Shown here: positions 48,965 to 62,640 of the stretch, piece by piece
How positions within the stretch are numbered: position 1 is the stretch's first letter
Layout of the letters: each line of letters begins with the position of its first letter
Source: Stenopsyche tienmushanensis
Taxonomy: Eukaryota; Arthropoda; Insecta; Trichoptera; Stenopsychidae
NCBI GenBank assembly: GCA_008973525.1
Contig: WACJ01000130.1
Coordinates: 868,001 to 932,000, forward strand
Direction of reading: 5' to 3'
Length of the DNA: 64,000 bases
Position numbers and translations under genes: made by a program
The notes under the pieces: model-generated
Seen by the model: only the letters and a program-made list of their open reading frames with translations
What the model was told of the DNA's origin: nothing
The model's database searches: none

Positions 48965-50063
48965 ACACATCACTCAATACGTTCGTAGGATAACTAATAA
49001 AATAACAGATTTTTTTAATAAACAACAAAATAAAATATCGATTTTATTTATCAACATGGTCTCTTTCAACAGTAATGCATTCATTACAATGTTTCACTTA
49101 GATTTCGATAATTTTTTTGTAAAACGATTTATCTTTGGTCTCAAAATAGGCTTCACTTTCGGCAATTACTTCTTCATCGGAGCTGAATATCTTTCCTTGG
49201 ATCATTATTTTTAGCTCTGTAAACATGTAATAGTCACTGGGAGTCAGATCCGAAGAATATGGTGGATGAGGAAGCAATTCAAAGTGCATGTTATTCATTT
49301 TTTAAAGTAATCAATTAATGCTATCGTGTATATTCCAAAATACGGAGGCCAAAACCTTACCAGTTGACATTTGCGGTTTTAGTGGCTTTGAGCAGATTTC
49401 GCAGGTTGCTTGTCCATCCAGTTGACTGCCACTTTGATTCTGATGGATCCACATACCGTATGGAAAAAAATCATCATCTCTGAACTCTGAATTTTCATGC
49501 GTTGTTGTTTTTGATCGACTGTGAGCAAACGAGTTATTTACATCGAACAGAGCTTTCTCATGGACAAATGTTGATGTAAAATGCTGGATATACTGCCTTC
49601 TGAGATCTTTAAGGTGTCAGTTATTTTGCGCAATTTCAGTTTACGAACAGGCGAAATTATATTGTGGATTTTTTCTGGAATATATGTCAAATTTGAGCGA
49701 ACAGAGCGTTCAGCATCATTGATGTTTGTACTGTCACGTTCAAAATCAGCAAACCACTTCTCTACTGTTTGTCTCGATGGAGCAAAGTTCGAATAACATT
49801 TGTCAAGCCATTGCTTTGCTTCAACGATATTTTTTCCATTAAAAATCAATGCTTTATCAACACACGAAATTCATATATTTCCATTGTTCTGAAAATTATA
49901 AAAGTAATGTAACTAAAATCACTGTAATTTGTGAAATAAACGTCAGATTATTATAAAATGTTGACATGCATTATTTAAAGATTGGTGCTTTCTAAAAACC
50001 ATATAAATTTGTCAATAGTGGTGCCAATTATATGTCATCCTACGAATTTATTGAGTGATGTGT
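48965..50063 (-). mobile_element. Nearly full-length but inactive mariner element
   Basis: Inverted ends ACACATCACTCAATACGTTC and, from the right, ACACATCACTCAATAAATTC; TA flanks at 48963-48964 and 50064-50065. Minus-strand transposase pieces run in order: N-terminal HTH (NIVEAKQWLDKCYSNFAPSR, then TVEKWFADFERD) from 49849; a second HTH (LKLRKITDTLKISEGSISSI); and later HFELLPHPPYSSDLTPSDYY plus TELKIMIQGKIFSSDEEVI near 49250-49100. The region between (49310-49540) is frameshifted and stop-ridden. Length 1,099 bp, against about 1.3 kb for an intact mariner. Confidence 0.93.
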
Positions 50064-53000
50064 TAATATATTTGATGTGATCTGAGTAGCTCTGGGTAGA
50101 AAATCATTCTTAATCATTGAAAAATCGTATTTAAAATGATGATATACATCTATCAATATAAGCATATTATATGTGGTATATTTTAAATATCAAATATGTC
50201 ATTAACATCGTCATGATCTGAGTAAGTTCTCATTTCATTAATGCCATTCATCGATTCAAATTTAGATGTTTAAAGCTTACGAAAAATATGCGTTTGGGAT
50301 TTATCAGCCAAATTTAATAAGAATATACTATTCAATTTAAAATCCATTACAAGTACGTATTAATTTTACATTTAAGTTGGAATAGAATGCAGCTTCCTAA
50401 GCCTTGTAACAAACCGACGTTCACCCAAAAATAAGCGCGCTATTATCAGCAGCTTGACAGCTATAATGGAGTGAAATCGATAACACTTGATCTGATGGAA
50501 TGTGTATACTCGTATATCGTATGTACATAAGCCTAATATATATGCAAGTGAATAAATATTTTGAATGTCCATATATTAATAACTAAGCTAACGTATTGAA
50601 TTTAAATAACCGACATCTCTTTTTCACGGTAGCCGTAAGTTCTAAAATATGAAATAAAAATATTTGTCCCATTTCTCAGAACGAATGAATAAATAATAAT
50701 GAATGTCCGTGGCCTTTCATATTGAAGAAACGTGATCAAATTTAATTATCAGTGTTCGTACTGTGGGGGCTGAATGGATAAACGTCTCAAACGGCTGTCT
50801 ATTTTTGTTATTGAAGAAGAAAAAAAGAAACATCTCACATGTGAGGTGAAAAAAGTAGCTGTTAGCCTTCAGGGTTTTGTCCAACACTTTATAAATGAAG
50901 TTCTTGGGTTCGACTGCCGCCCGTAGCGCCTCCAACAGTGGCAGTACAACAATAATAATATCGATTTGTCAATAAAATCTTGTTTGATTTGAGCATGAAA
51001 ATATCTAGCCGATGATTTGGTGTACAAACAACCTTGCTACCATTTATTTGAGGTGGCAGTTTTCAGTAATCGATAATTGATGTTATGCAAAGACTCAACG
51101 CGATAAGATGCGATGTACATTTTTTTGAAAATATTGATAAGGATATGACTGTAAAAATGCGATTTATTGATAGGAGCTAGATCAAACTTTCAATAGAGGT
51201 AGATCTCAAACTGAGAGCTGATTTGTTCGAGTCGTTTTTCATCACGCACTTAACCAATTTTTAAATCGCTCCTCCGTAAGCTGGATGCTTAAATATTCAA
51301 TTAAGGACCTTTTCGATTTATCTCTTGCATAGAGTAGTAATCTGGTTAGGCGTATAAGATCATTCCACGCCACTGGACGGGTCCAAGGAGAGTAGCGTGA
51401 ATGGTCCATTTTGATAAACGAGTATCTTTTAATTCAAGCGAAACTCCTTTATTGGGCTCTATAGGGAAGAGTTCGTACAACAATGACATATGGGGACACA
51501 TTCACGGGGAAAAATTGAATTCGACAAAAGGAGGCGTAGGCTTTATGCCAAACCTAATAGAAACATCCTTCACCCACGACGGCCTCAAAAGTTCACGCTT
51601 CTCAACCTTTCCCCTCTTTTAAAGTCTGACCACCCTCCATTTGTATAGAGAGCGGGTTAAATACATATTAGCGGATTAAAGGGTCGTCCCGAAACACTGC
51701 CGCGATTTTTAAAATATAAATCCTTACGCAAATTAATCACATGAATCATGGGAAAATTGTATGTAATTACGGTCTGAAATAATCGCTGATATCAAATGTG
51801 AATCTAATGAAGGATCGCAGTTTCCTCGAGAGGATGTGGTATTAACTGAAGTTCAACCTCTTGATCTGATAAAGATCAAGAATGAGGCACAGGATCATAT
51901 GAAAGGAGGGAATGTTGCCAAAATTAAATTTATGACAGACGTTAATAATTTACATCAATTGTTAATTACACAGTATAATCTTAAACGACGTTTAATATAC
52001 ACGGCCGTTCCAGTTTTTCACATTCTCAGTATGATATAATCCGCTATATAAAGCATCATTTCTAGTTTTTTCATGATGACATGAACGATTTTTTTATCTC
52101 AAGTACAAATTTCAAAAGTGCTATTATCAATTTCGAAGTAAATATCGACTTATGAGAGTTAAGTTGCGTCAAAAATACGTGCCATTTTATGTTAACTCGA
52201 TTATGATTATTAAAACGTGCCGGATAATAAATTTTTAGCAAAATACTTTGATGTAACCGTGATAATTATTTTAAATATTGAATTTATGTTGAGATGAATC
52301 TTAATAACTGCGTCTTTGTATTAAATTGATGTAAATATAAATTATTGCACCACGAAAACACTAAACAATATACGAATAATTTGTTTTTGAGAATACCAAA
52401 TCATTAAAGAGTTTTAATATGATATATAAATCCATTTCAGCGATTGATGTTGAATTGATGAATGTGCTTCAAAGTGTGAAATATATGATTTTTAACAAAA
52501 TATATAAAAATCGCCATACTTTAAGAATTGCCTCAACTCGCTCAGTACACCTTCATTGGGCATTTTTCTCAACAATGTAATATTTTATCAATGAGGCACC
52601 GTGTAACACTATACGGACCTTTATGATTTATGTAATATAATGTTTTGTAGGGCCTTTTTATGGCCTTTTTTTTACATGATTTTATTTCGTTTTTTACGAC
52701 ACAATAGAGGTGTCGAGACACAATAGTATCTCGCTGTTTATAATGCGAAAGATACATTTGAGAAAATCGGTTTTGCACGATGGACTCGGAAGGCGTTTTA
52801 TTGAAGGCAAAATTTTGAATTCATTCCGAGTCCTTGAAAGGCTTAATTTATAATGCACTGTCCGTCATGGGAAGATCTATGAAGGACGTACTTTGTTCCT
52901 GGAGAGCGTTGCGTGAAAAAAATGCGTGGTCCACGATTCGTCTGATGGTATTTCAAGTTGATGTGTGCAGGAAGGACGAGAGTTACACTTATAAACCAGA

Positions 53001-56000
53001 CGGGGTTTCAGGGTTAAAAACCCGAAGGACTTTAAATATTCGCCAAGGGTAGGCGATGACTGAAAGCTCGAGTACGCTGTTAAATTTTATGATTTAAGCC
53101 TCTAATGACAAGGGGGTCGGCGAGGATCGGGAGGGTATCGGGAGGAACCCCCCCTGAGATAATAAATTACCCGACACGATATGATATCTGAGGCGCGTGG
53201 CGGCTTATCGTGGGAGGGTGAGAGAGGAGGATAAAATCGCCCTGCACGAGGATAAATAGGGGGTGGAGAATTTGGCGACAAAGGGCGCGGGAGGCATGAT
53301 GCAGCGATTTAAGACTATTTAGTGGCTCTTATAGCATTCATCACGATGACTTTCAGCAAATCCGGGGCTATTTAAATAAAACATCAACATACACACCACA
53401 TATTTAGTTTGCGATAAGTGTTAATGAGATCGACCAAAATTATTTTTAATTTTTAAGGATAATCATGAAAGTTAGGCTTACATTGAAGACTCTTTACGTT
53501 ACTTAAGAAGCATTTATCAGTGAATATTGATCAATCGTTTATTAATGTCTAAATAAATGAACTTCAAATAATGGAAAATGAAAGCCAAAAGTTGACAGTA
53601 ATATAATTTCTAAAAAATTGAAATATGGAAAAGTCCTTGTTAATTTGTTCCAGTACCTGAATATTAATATAATAAATATTTCCTTTGATGAAAGTGCTTC
53701 AAATTATATGACATTAATAAAGATTCAAATGGTTTACAATCAGAATAGCTAAAAATGTTAAATTTCGTATTCAGTATCTACAAGATTTTATACCACTTTT
53801 ATAGATTTGGAAGCTGGGTAAAGAAGTTCAAAGTTTTTTTTCTAATCTGGGCTTATTTTTTCGCTTGTTAAAATATCTTATAATAAACAATACATTTTTT
53901 GATTCTTTGAGAGAGATATTTGAACCTTCTTCTTCTATTTTTAAGTTCATGAAAATTACATTCAACAAGCATTTGTAGACTTCTTCTGAGACTTGAACGT
54001 ATTCAATTACAGTGATGAAATTGTATTTTTAATAATTATAATTATAATTCGTATTGATTCATATTGTTCCTTGCAAAACAGAGCTGTTTTATATATACAA
54101 GTATAAAAAAATCATCAGAATTATGAAAATGATCTGAGATTATCTTTACATTTGCATCTTAATGCCAAATATTATCGATTAAAAATAGATCCTTCTTAAG
54201 GCGATGAACTCGTGTTATAATGATTTGAGTGATATCTTTATATTCATTTTTTTAACTATTAGCGTTGTAGTCCATAATATTTTTATATAGGAACGATGTT
54301 TTGGTGGATCTGATCAATAATTTTTAGTAATCATAAATGGTATATTTATGAAGTGATCTCTCTGGGTCATCGCATCCACGCCATTGCCACTCGAACTAAA
54401 CTGGTCTCCGAGATCGAAGGACTTAGTTAGCGTCTCCATGGACCTGCAGACTCCATTGCCCTTGAATACTCGAGAGCCCCTTTATTGTGCAAGTCCTGTA
54501 CCATCAGAGATAAGCGGTTCAATTCCCGCGGCGCGTGGCGTCGCTATCGCCGACGGCCAAAGCAGATTACCGTCGACGCTCCGATGAAGGGATGCACATC
54601 CCCGCGAAACGTGTGCACCCTATTTCCTCCCTAACACCTTCCTAACCGGCATAAAGGAAATGTTTGATTAAAAATCACATCTGCATAATCGATTTAAACA
54701 AAATACCGCAACAAAGCGAAACAATTTTCTAATAGCAAAATGTGCTAATCGAATGTTTTTGAGAAGTAGATTGCGTTATCTACGTTTATTGAACAATTAT
54801 CAAATTTAATGTTTCACATTTATCAAAAAAAAATCTCGACAAACGATTACATTTTTTTATTATTGATCTCAAGGATATAATTCACCAAATCTGGTCATCA
54901 TTGCTTTTCATGCTTCTCTTTTAAATGGAAGATGTTGAAATAGAAAATAGTCTGAAATATTTCCAAATTATGTGGTAAATGATTTGGATTTTGTAACTCA
55001 TTTACTTAATGATAGGCTGAACTTGGTAAGCAGACAGTTGAACTGATTCAAGACGTTTCATGTTTTGTATGTTTTATATGTCAAAATCAAATGTTTCACT
55101 TTCTAACACATTTGTTCGAATGTCACTTTCATAGAACTAAGATCTTATTTATCGGGTTTCTTCCTCACTTAAATGACTTATATCACAACTTTATTTTGTA
55201 GAACTCTCAGTAAATTTTCACCATATGTTTAAGCATTTTCAAAGGTAATATTTGTTATAAAGCAGCTTCTTAAAATCTGCACATATATTGAAGGTATCAA
55301 TTAACAAGTGGTGAACTCAATAGTTGCAATTGCATTGAAATGAGGCTGTACGTAACGTTGTTTCAGTCAGTTTATGACTTTATAGGGATTTTTAAATAAT
55401 TTAAAGCTCTTTATATTTATATTGTGAATATTTCCAATTGAATAAAACTCGGATTAAACGAAAAACACGTTTTTAAAAAGCGTTTTAGTTGAAAATATTT
55501 TTCAAAAAAATTACTGATAATATAAACGGATCAATCACGCTCATAAGACTTAATGTTAGAGCGTAGTTTATTTCAGTTTTATTTAAATCACATACTAAAT
55601 TTCTTAGTAATTGCAAAGAATATAAATGGGTCGAGCTTTAAAGGTTATATTTATATAAAAACCGGCACTGGTTGGTAGGTGTTTTCATATCGGAACCTCC
55701 CATATATTTTTCCTGAGAATGTAAGACTGCGGGGCCCTATCGTTGAGAATATAAATAAATACGTCATGGTTGACATTCAAGTGAAAATAATGCCCAGATT
55801 CGGACCGATAACTTTTATTTATTTACGAAAACGTTAACAAATGAGCGAATCAATACATCATTATAGCACAAAAACCCGAATCTGCACGCACATGCCTGTG
55901 CTATTCTACGCCAGGGCATTGCCAATAAATTATAATTTTTGACCGCAAGGGCTGTTAATTCTTGGGCCAGAACGTATCCATATATTTAGGGGCTTATATG

Positions 56001-58809
56001 CACATACACGCGACCTTTGCTCGTATATATCCATATAAGTGCCCGATATGGGCTTTGGCAATTTCGGTTAAATTAATACATAAAAAAGTATTTAAGACCG
56101 GTTCGACTGTGTTTATCGCCCGAAGATAAGAAAACGCCTCTGAAGAGTTTTCGGTTAAAATATCAAGGACTCGAAACGCGTCGTATGAAGATTTGATTAA
56201 CATAAATGGAGTAGAGGACTAGTGTTGGTGTAATGTATTAGATATTGGACTCTTTTTATAAAGGTTCGGCTTCAAATCAAGATTGTAGAAAAAATCATCA
56301 TACTAACAAATTTTAAAAATCGAAAATATTAAGATTATTTTGATTCAGGTTTTCCCTAATTTCTGGGATTTGAAAAAGTAGAATATGGGGCAATTATTTT
56401 TTTTATCACACTTGGAAGTTAAATGAAAAACATCAAACGAAAAAGTCTTTCACAGAAAAGTCTTTTATTCGATTATAGATCAACTAAATCCGATTATAAA
56501 AATAAAGCATTAAGAAGAAGAAGAAGAAATGGTATAGATCTTCTGCAGTAGTTTTAAATGAAGTCATATTTTAGCCACTTTAATTAGAGAGATTGTAGAT
56601 CCCCTTTGTTGTTAATACCAACTAGATCTGTCATCATCATAGGGAATCTCTTCTTGCATTTTATCTTTGAGGGCCGTTTTAACGACCCTTAAGTTTCATC
56701 CATATAAAATGCACCAAATAAATTTAGTAGATGCTTCATTAATATATTAAATTTTTTTAATTATATTCAAAATAATGAAACGTGTTTATCTTTTTTAATT
56801 GTTATATCATGAAATTTGCATTATTCATAGACTTTTAGGTAATTTTAGGAAATTAAATACAAAATGCATAATATGACCAAACGAATATAAGCTTTGCATG
56901 GACTGATTTTCAATATTGGAATAAATTCATGAGTTTATGGCCCCTGACTCAGTGGTTCTGAACAAAACATTGCAGTTTCAAAAGCGGACGTTGACAAATG
57001 GCGGCAAATTCCCAATCGGGGCGGTTGATTGTTTCTTTTCACCACACTGTATATGTTTATGTATATAATATCGTTAAATCACAAATAACGTCGAAAATAT
57101 TTTGACAATACAATCCTACTTTGGCGAATAAATAAACACATGACTTTATTGTCGAATCAATGCTTTTTGTGCGATCGGCATAAAAGAACTATGGCGTACC
57201 TTGAGTGCGCGTACAATGGATAAGTCAGACCGCAGTCATCTATTATGTTTCTGTACATATTTTTCTTATTGTGTGTCAAATGGGTTGAAGGTTGAGAATA
57301 TGTACTCGATGATGAGCAACTGAACAATCGTTGGAATAGCAATTTGTGGATGGATATTCCACGATGATTGCTACACTGTGAGTGAAATGAGCATCATTTT
57401 AAAGCCCACGTTATATATTTTTAAAGTGTGGATTAGGGCTGAAGATGACCTAAAATGATACAAAAGGAAAGCTACAAGATCTATATCAACTTGCATTTGG
57501 GTTTACCCTTCTACTTCGTTACGCATTTAGTGTGTAGATTTTTTTCAAACTACTTATGTATTATTCGAAGGACCAATTTTGCTCCTGTTTATTTATTCCG
57601 CATTCTTACTGTTCGCCTAATATTTTGCAACTATTGTTATAAAATAAGTGGTCAAATAGTCTGCTGGTGTATGGTGTCAAAGAAACAGAAAGCCTATTGT
57701 GGATTTCAAAGAAGGTGAAGAGACATGGCGCCAGAAACATTTTCGAACGACTGAATATTCAGTGGCGTCCATTGTTACAAAAAAAATGTATACAAAGTAC
57801 AAGTTTTGTTGTCTTTTAACAAAGTCGAATACAGACTTACGTAAATCGATGTTCATAAATTTGTTGAGAATTAATCTTATTCAGTACGATCTTATAAAAT
57901 AAGTCTTACTTAAACAATGATATTAAAAGTTTTTTACGATCCAAAGGATTTAATTTCAACGCGCTGTCTAGATTCCATGTCTACTATGGAAGAAAAAAAT
58001 CAATAATAACAACAAAATAAATGACACGCTAGTAAATTGAGATACTTCTTCATATTCTAAATAAAGATTTCTACCTGTTTTGTACTACAATAACGTGCAA
58101 TTACACCCATTGTACGGCTTGTCAAAACTTTGGGATTTTCCCATTGTGACCACTTCAGATGTACAATAACTCCACACTTGAATCCTGCATTGTTGATCCT
58201 TTCTAATATATACAATGGATCTAGTGAGAGCATAATAAATGCATTATGGCCTTTCGGTTTTATTTCTCGATCCTGGCGTAGCTGCGATCCTTATCGCGGG
58301 ATGACAAATTTCTTGATCTATTTTTTTCACTCCCACTGGACTTTGTTGTATTTTTCTCCATAGCATAATTTAGAAACAGCCAAAAAAACCTTCCAACATA
58401 TACATAAAAAATTCTATTAAAACATGCTCTTGTGATCAAATATTATAATAAGGATAGTCGATGATTTTATAACATCAGCCCCTATCTAATAAAATTATTT
58501 ATACTGTATATGTAATATTGTTTGACTAAAAATGTAACATTTTTGACGTAAAATCAATATTATATGGACATAAAATCATGACAACATTAAAACAATAAAA
58601 TGGGTGTACATTTTGTGGAGGTTTGTATTGAAAATTATTTAAAGATGAATGCTATCATATTATTTCAATTAAAAAATAATTGAAGAAACGTTGAAGATAT
58701 GATCGCTGAGGATAATCTTGGTTTATAATGAGTTGATTGAGGATATTAAATTTATCTTCTATGAAATTTCATGATGGATGTTCATATTTTAAAAAAAAAA
58801 TACAATTAA
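50064..58809. other. Long gene-poor stretch with GC-rich islands
   Basis: No exon supported. Clear islands are 51360-51660; 53085-53350 (very G-rich, with GAGAG and repeated GATAAA-type motifs); 54365-54625; and 55840-56010 (with paired AATAAATTATAA sites). These are unique in the window and have no protein signal in either strand. The frames at 52834-53052, 54384-54587 and 57455-57902 have no recognisable domain. The rest is AT-rich. Confidence 0.35.
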
Positions 58810-59320
58810 CCCTTTGTACTAGAGAGGTGACTCTCACTCACCATATGATTTGATGCCGCAACTTGAGAGGCGCTCATCACTCGGTTTGATGCAGAAACTC
58901 GATGCACGGCAATAATTGTTTACATTTAGTTCCCTTGAAGCGGATCCCTAATTAGTCCACAACCACAAACCGGTCTGTAAGTTCGGCACTAGTTCGAACT
59001 TGATAGTCGTGGCAGAAAGACTACTAAGTTTTTGATCCCTATAAGCATTGAACAGGAGTTAGGAATGATTGCAAAGTCATTTCTCAAAGAAACAAAGCCG
59101 GCAAAAAACATTAAACCACATATTATTGTAATACTTACCCCGAAAAGCCGGGCATGCATCGTGACAATTGTTTTATGAAATATCATAAAAATTTAAAACA
59201 TTAATTTGTGTGTGTAATGGTTTTAAGTTAGGAGTAAGAAATTTGCCAAAAGTGCTGCGAAACGTCTCGAGGTGCTGGTTCGCCATTCAAAAAATAGTCT
59301 AGACTCTAGAGTGCAGAGGG
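58810..59320 (+). mobile_element. Deleted piggyBac element with zinc-binding C terminus
   Basis: TTAA at 58806-58809 and 59321-59324 flanks ends CCCTTTGTACTAGAGAG and, reverse complement, CCCTCTGCACTCTAGAG. Plus-strand 59060-59195 reads NDCKVISQRNKAGKKH, one stop, then TTYYCNTYPEKPGMHRDNCF and a final KYH. This is the cysteine-rich C-terminal domain of piggyBac transposases (usual pattern CxxC...YYCxxC...PGLCxxxCFxxYH), with several cysteines lost. The catalytic DDD core is gone. Length 511 bp. Confidence 0.88.
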
Positions 59321-62299
59321 TTAATAATATTGATATCTATGCGTGACTGATTTGTAATAATAATAAAAATGTATAAAGATCATTTACGCCCTAATAACAG
59401 ATATGGTGGATGGTTCTATATAAGTTCTACCAAATTAAATAAGTCATCAATTTCAAGGATAATTAAATATAAATTATCACTAGCTAAACAATAAAAGTTA
59501 GGTTAAAATAACTTAAACACTTGAATGAAAATCCAACAATCCAGCATTTGAAGTATGGTGTTAGTATGAGAACCTTCTTGGACTAATTATTCAGTATTTG
59601 CTTACATTTTTGAATCAAAATATGAATATAATTTCATTAATGTGCGTTCATACTATGGGCATGTAAAAAATAAGTTCATATTTTAGAGCCATCAATTATA
59701 TCAAAAGTAATTATATTAAATAAGGCGCTTAGATTAATAAAATGCATATATAATTTAATAGTGTATGAGAAAAATTATTTTAAATTGATCTGGTGATTCA
59801 TCTTTGAAAATTCAATTGAAATAATGAGATTGACTCTATGATCATAGTATTTATTTATTTACAAAATATGTTTTATAATTAGATAACGATAAAATGGCAT
59901 TAACGTTCACGTTGAGCTTTTTTTCGTTGTTCAAGTGCTTGTATGAAAGGATAACGCAGACGAGGCAAAGTGAATTCTGGTCTCCGAGGCTATGATCATT
60001 AGGCCGAATGTATGTGTCTGATGGAGGACTTATGGCATAGATATATTTAATTCTTGGGCAAAGGCAGCTTAAACTGTTGCGAATTGCGTAATATTTATTA
60101 AATTTCTCTCTGCAGGATGTGAAGCACGGACTCCTTGTTGGAGCGAGGGTGCGGGGAGACGCGGCCACAGCGCAATATCTCCGCAGTAAATCAAGCTACG
60201 AATAAAATTTATGGTCCAAGATAAAAACGCGCGAGCTTTTCTCTTTTGTACCACCCTGTCCCCCGGTGTTACCCCTGGCACGCCACCCTTGCTGGAAGCG
60301 ACCTGAAAAACTGAAAAACCTTCGTGGAAATACAGATTTTTGGACCGAAATATATGTAATGCGCTCATATATTAATTTCACCTCTTTAAATCACAAAATC
60401 GAAATATTAAATCTCGAACGAAAAAAATATATCAGCGAGAAGTAGGAAACGTATACTAAGCATTTTCCTAAAAAAATACCCACCGACTTGAATTGCCATT
60501 GGATATACAAGCAAGATCGATACGAATTCTATTTATTTGATGCAAATATGAGAGCTTTTCTATTGACATTTTTAAAAAATTGATTTGAATTTCTAATCGA
60601 ATCCATATCACAAATTAAATACAATAAATTATATAATTATTTTTTCAATAAAATGGCTCAGATTTTGATGAATTCTGTATTTATGTACAGATTAATTTTA
60701 TTCCCACTATTCGGTTTTGATCCCGAACTTTAATAAGCATAAAAGGACTAACTCAGTATATTTGATATAATTATCAATGTTTGCATAGAGTTTTTTAACA
60801 CCATCATTGCTTAAAAATTGAAAAACTAGCAGAAATAAATTTAATAATATGCTGATGATGACTTTTGGCCTGAAGTTACGCGGTTTTATTTTGCAATAAA
60901 CTTAATAAATGAATATAATATTTGTGTGTGTAAAAAATCTTAAGCTTTATGATGTGCGTACTATTTTATCGTAATGCATCCTTTTATCCCACCAATTTAG
61001 TAATAGTATGCAAATGTCTCGTAAAATGTATAGATTATTATTTTTTAATTATTTAAATAGATAGATGAATCTTATTTGTTAAAAATAAATAATTAGAAAG
61101 TGCGTCCGGATACTTCATGTTGTATGACTGTGCCTCGGAGGCAGGAGTCGCGTACACATGTAGGATCAGTAAGCCGGCGCGACGCCATTTTTGTTTTGCG
61201 CCTTTTTTCAAATACATATTTTTTTTATTCCCGTTATTTTTATTTTTATTTATGGGAACGCCGGTCGTTACATACGTGTAGTAAGCCCGTAGTTGTGTTT
61301 CGTTCACCGCCATATTACTTTTGTTTGACTTTTTTTAGTTTCGGTGCGACATTTTTTAGCTTTTTGCAAAACAATGCTTGCGTGCTTAGCTCCGTGGCGT
61401 ACTTCTAAAAGCTCCATCACTCCAAAATAATATGACAAATCGCTAATTGAACTTGTATCTTAATAGCACGTAGACAAAACACTGGCTGCTTAAATAACAG
61501 ACATATCATATTTAATCGAAAAAATATCCTTACAGAGCCATGCCAAATTTCCAATGGATCATCTATTATTGACCTAGAAGTTGTGTATGAAATACATCAC
61601 AATAGCACGGAATAGATATTTCGATTAACAATTAATAGTTAATAAAAATTGTAATTTATTTATAACACTCTTTTGAGCTTATTTTCTATTAACACATCCA
61701 TTTTCAATATATTTTTGAGATTTCTTGATGTTTTTAAGATTTTTTTAAAAGTCTGACAATACATAATTTTTATATGATAATGAGTGTTTTAGATACTTAA
61801 TAAAATGGTAATCATAGGAGGGTAATACCTAATAAATTAGGTGAATGGGTTCGAAGTTTCCAAGCTTAATTATTTTTTCTTATGTAAAATTGCAGAATGA
61901 GATGTTATCTTGTTGAAGTATTACATTTTTTGCTACTGGCTAAAACTGAGAGTTTTTTAAAAGCTATTGTTTACTCCTATTGTTAACAGTATATTATTGC
62001 TGTGGTCAGGGGAAGACTTTTTTAAATCATTAATAATGGTTTAAAGATGTTTGTATAATATCCTCATCTTATTGCAAGTTACAATCGATCTTGTCTAGAG
62101 ACAATTTCTACGTAAATCAAAATTTCTTATTTTTCTGTGGACAATCAAGCTTCTAATCATATGGATGAAATAAGAGAAAGCAAATTATATTTAAATAACA
62201 ATTAATATTATTAGGATGTATATTTTAAAATAATATATGACAAAAGTCCCAAAAGTACCCGACCTAACGTATATATGCCGGTTGATGTTTATGAAACAA
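59321..62299. other. Gene-poor stretch with two GC islands
   Basis: A GC-rich unique island lies at 60100-60320. A CpG-rich patch at 61095-61410 could be a promoter or a 5' exon: minus ATG at 61313 opens MAVNETQLRAYYTYVTTG, but the frame soon becomes lysine/asparagine-rich and unconvincing. No domain recognised in either. Flanks are AT-rich. Confidence 0.3.
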
Positions 62300-62640
62300 T
62301 ACTAAGTTTAAATGAGGCCGTATGAGCTGCCAAGATGAACACCGCAGTAGTGGACTAAATAAAATAACCACTCTATAAATAGTGAAGAAAGTTCACAATA
62401 TATTATTGGATGACCGTCGACTGTAAGTGTGTTAGCTAGCAGACATGGTAGGTTTTTCAAAAATTATTGTAATGATGTTTCAATCGAGTGTTTGGCGATG
62501 GTTCATAGCAAACAAGGCCGAGTTTTTGCATCAATTCCGGATGAAATATGGGTCCATCATTTCAAATCTGAGACAAAGGAACATGGAGACCCTTTACTGA
62601 CCCGAATTACTTATTGATCCCGCAGATTTTGTAACTCAAA
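62300..62640 (+). pseudogene. Broken mariner transposase fragment
   Basis: Plus-strand pieces in shifting frames: HNILLDDRRL (62396-62420), then LADMVGFSK (second HTH of mariner), then SIECLAMVHSKQGRV, then DEIWVHHFKSETKEHGDP (62537-62590). The last is the first catalytic-aspartate region (usual DETWIHHYTPETK). Several stops and frameshifts interrupt them. No terminal repeats were found. Confidence 0.82.

Noticed and set aside
54500..54560. Possible tRNA or tRNA-derived SINE (GCGGTTCAATTCCCGC resembles a T-arm / B box)
   Set aside because: The stem pairs only four bases around an eight-base loop. No acceptor stem, D arm or anticodon arm can be built around it, and no second copy exists in the window.
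60069..60368. 99-codon minus-strand frame with an acceptor-like TTTTCAG
   Set aside because: No domain and no partner donor/acceptor. All three frames look equally non-protein, so it is better explained as a GC-rich non-coding island.
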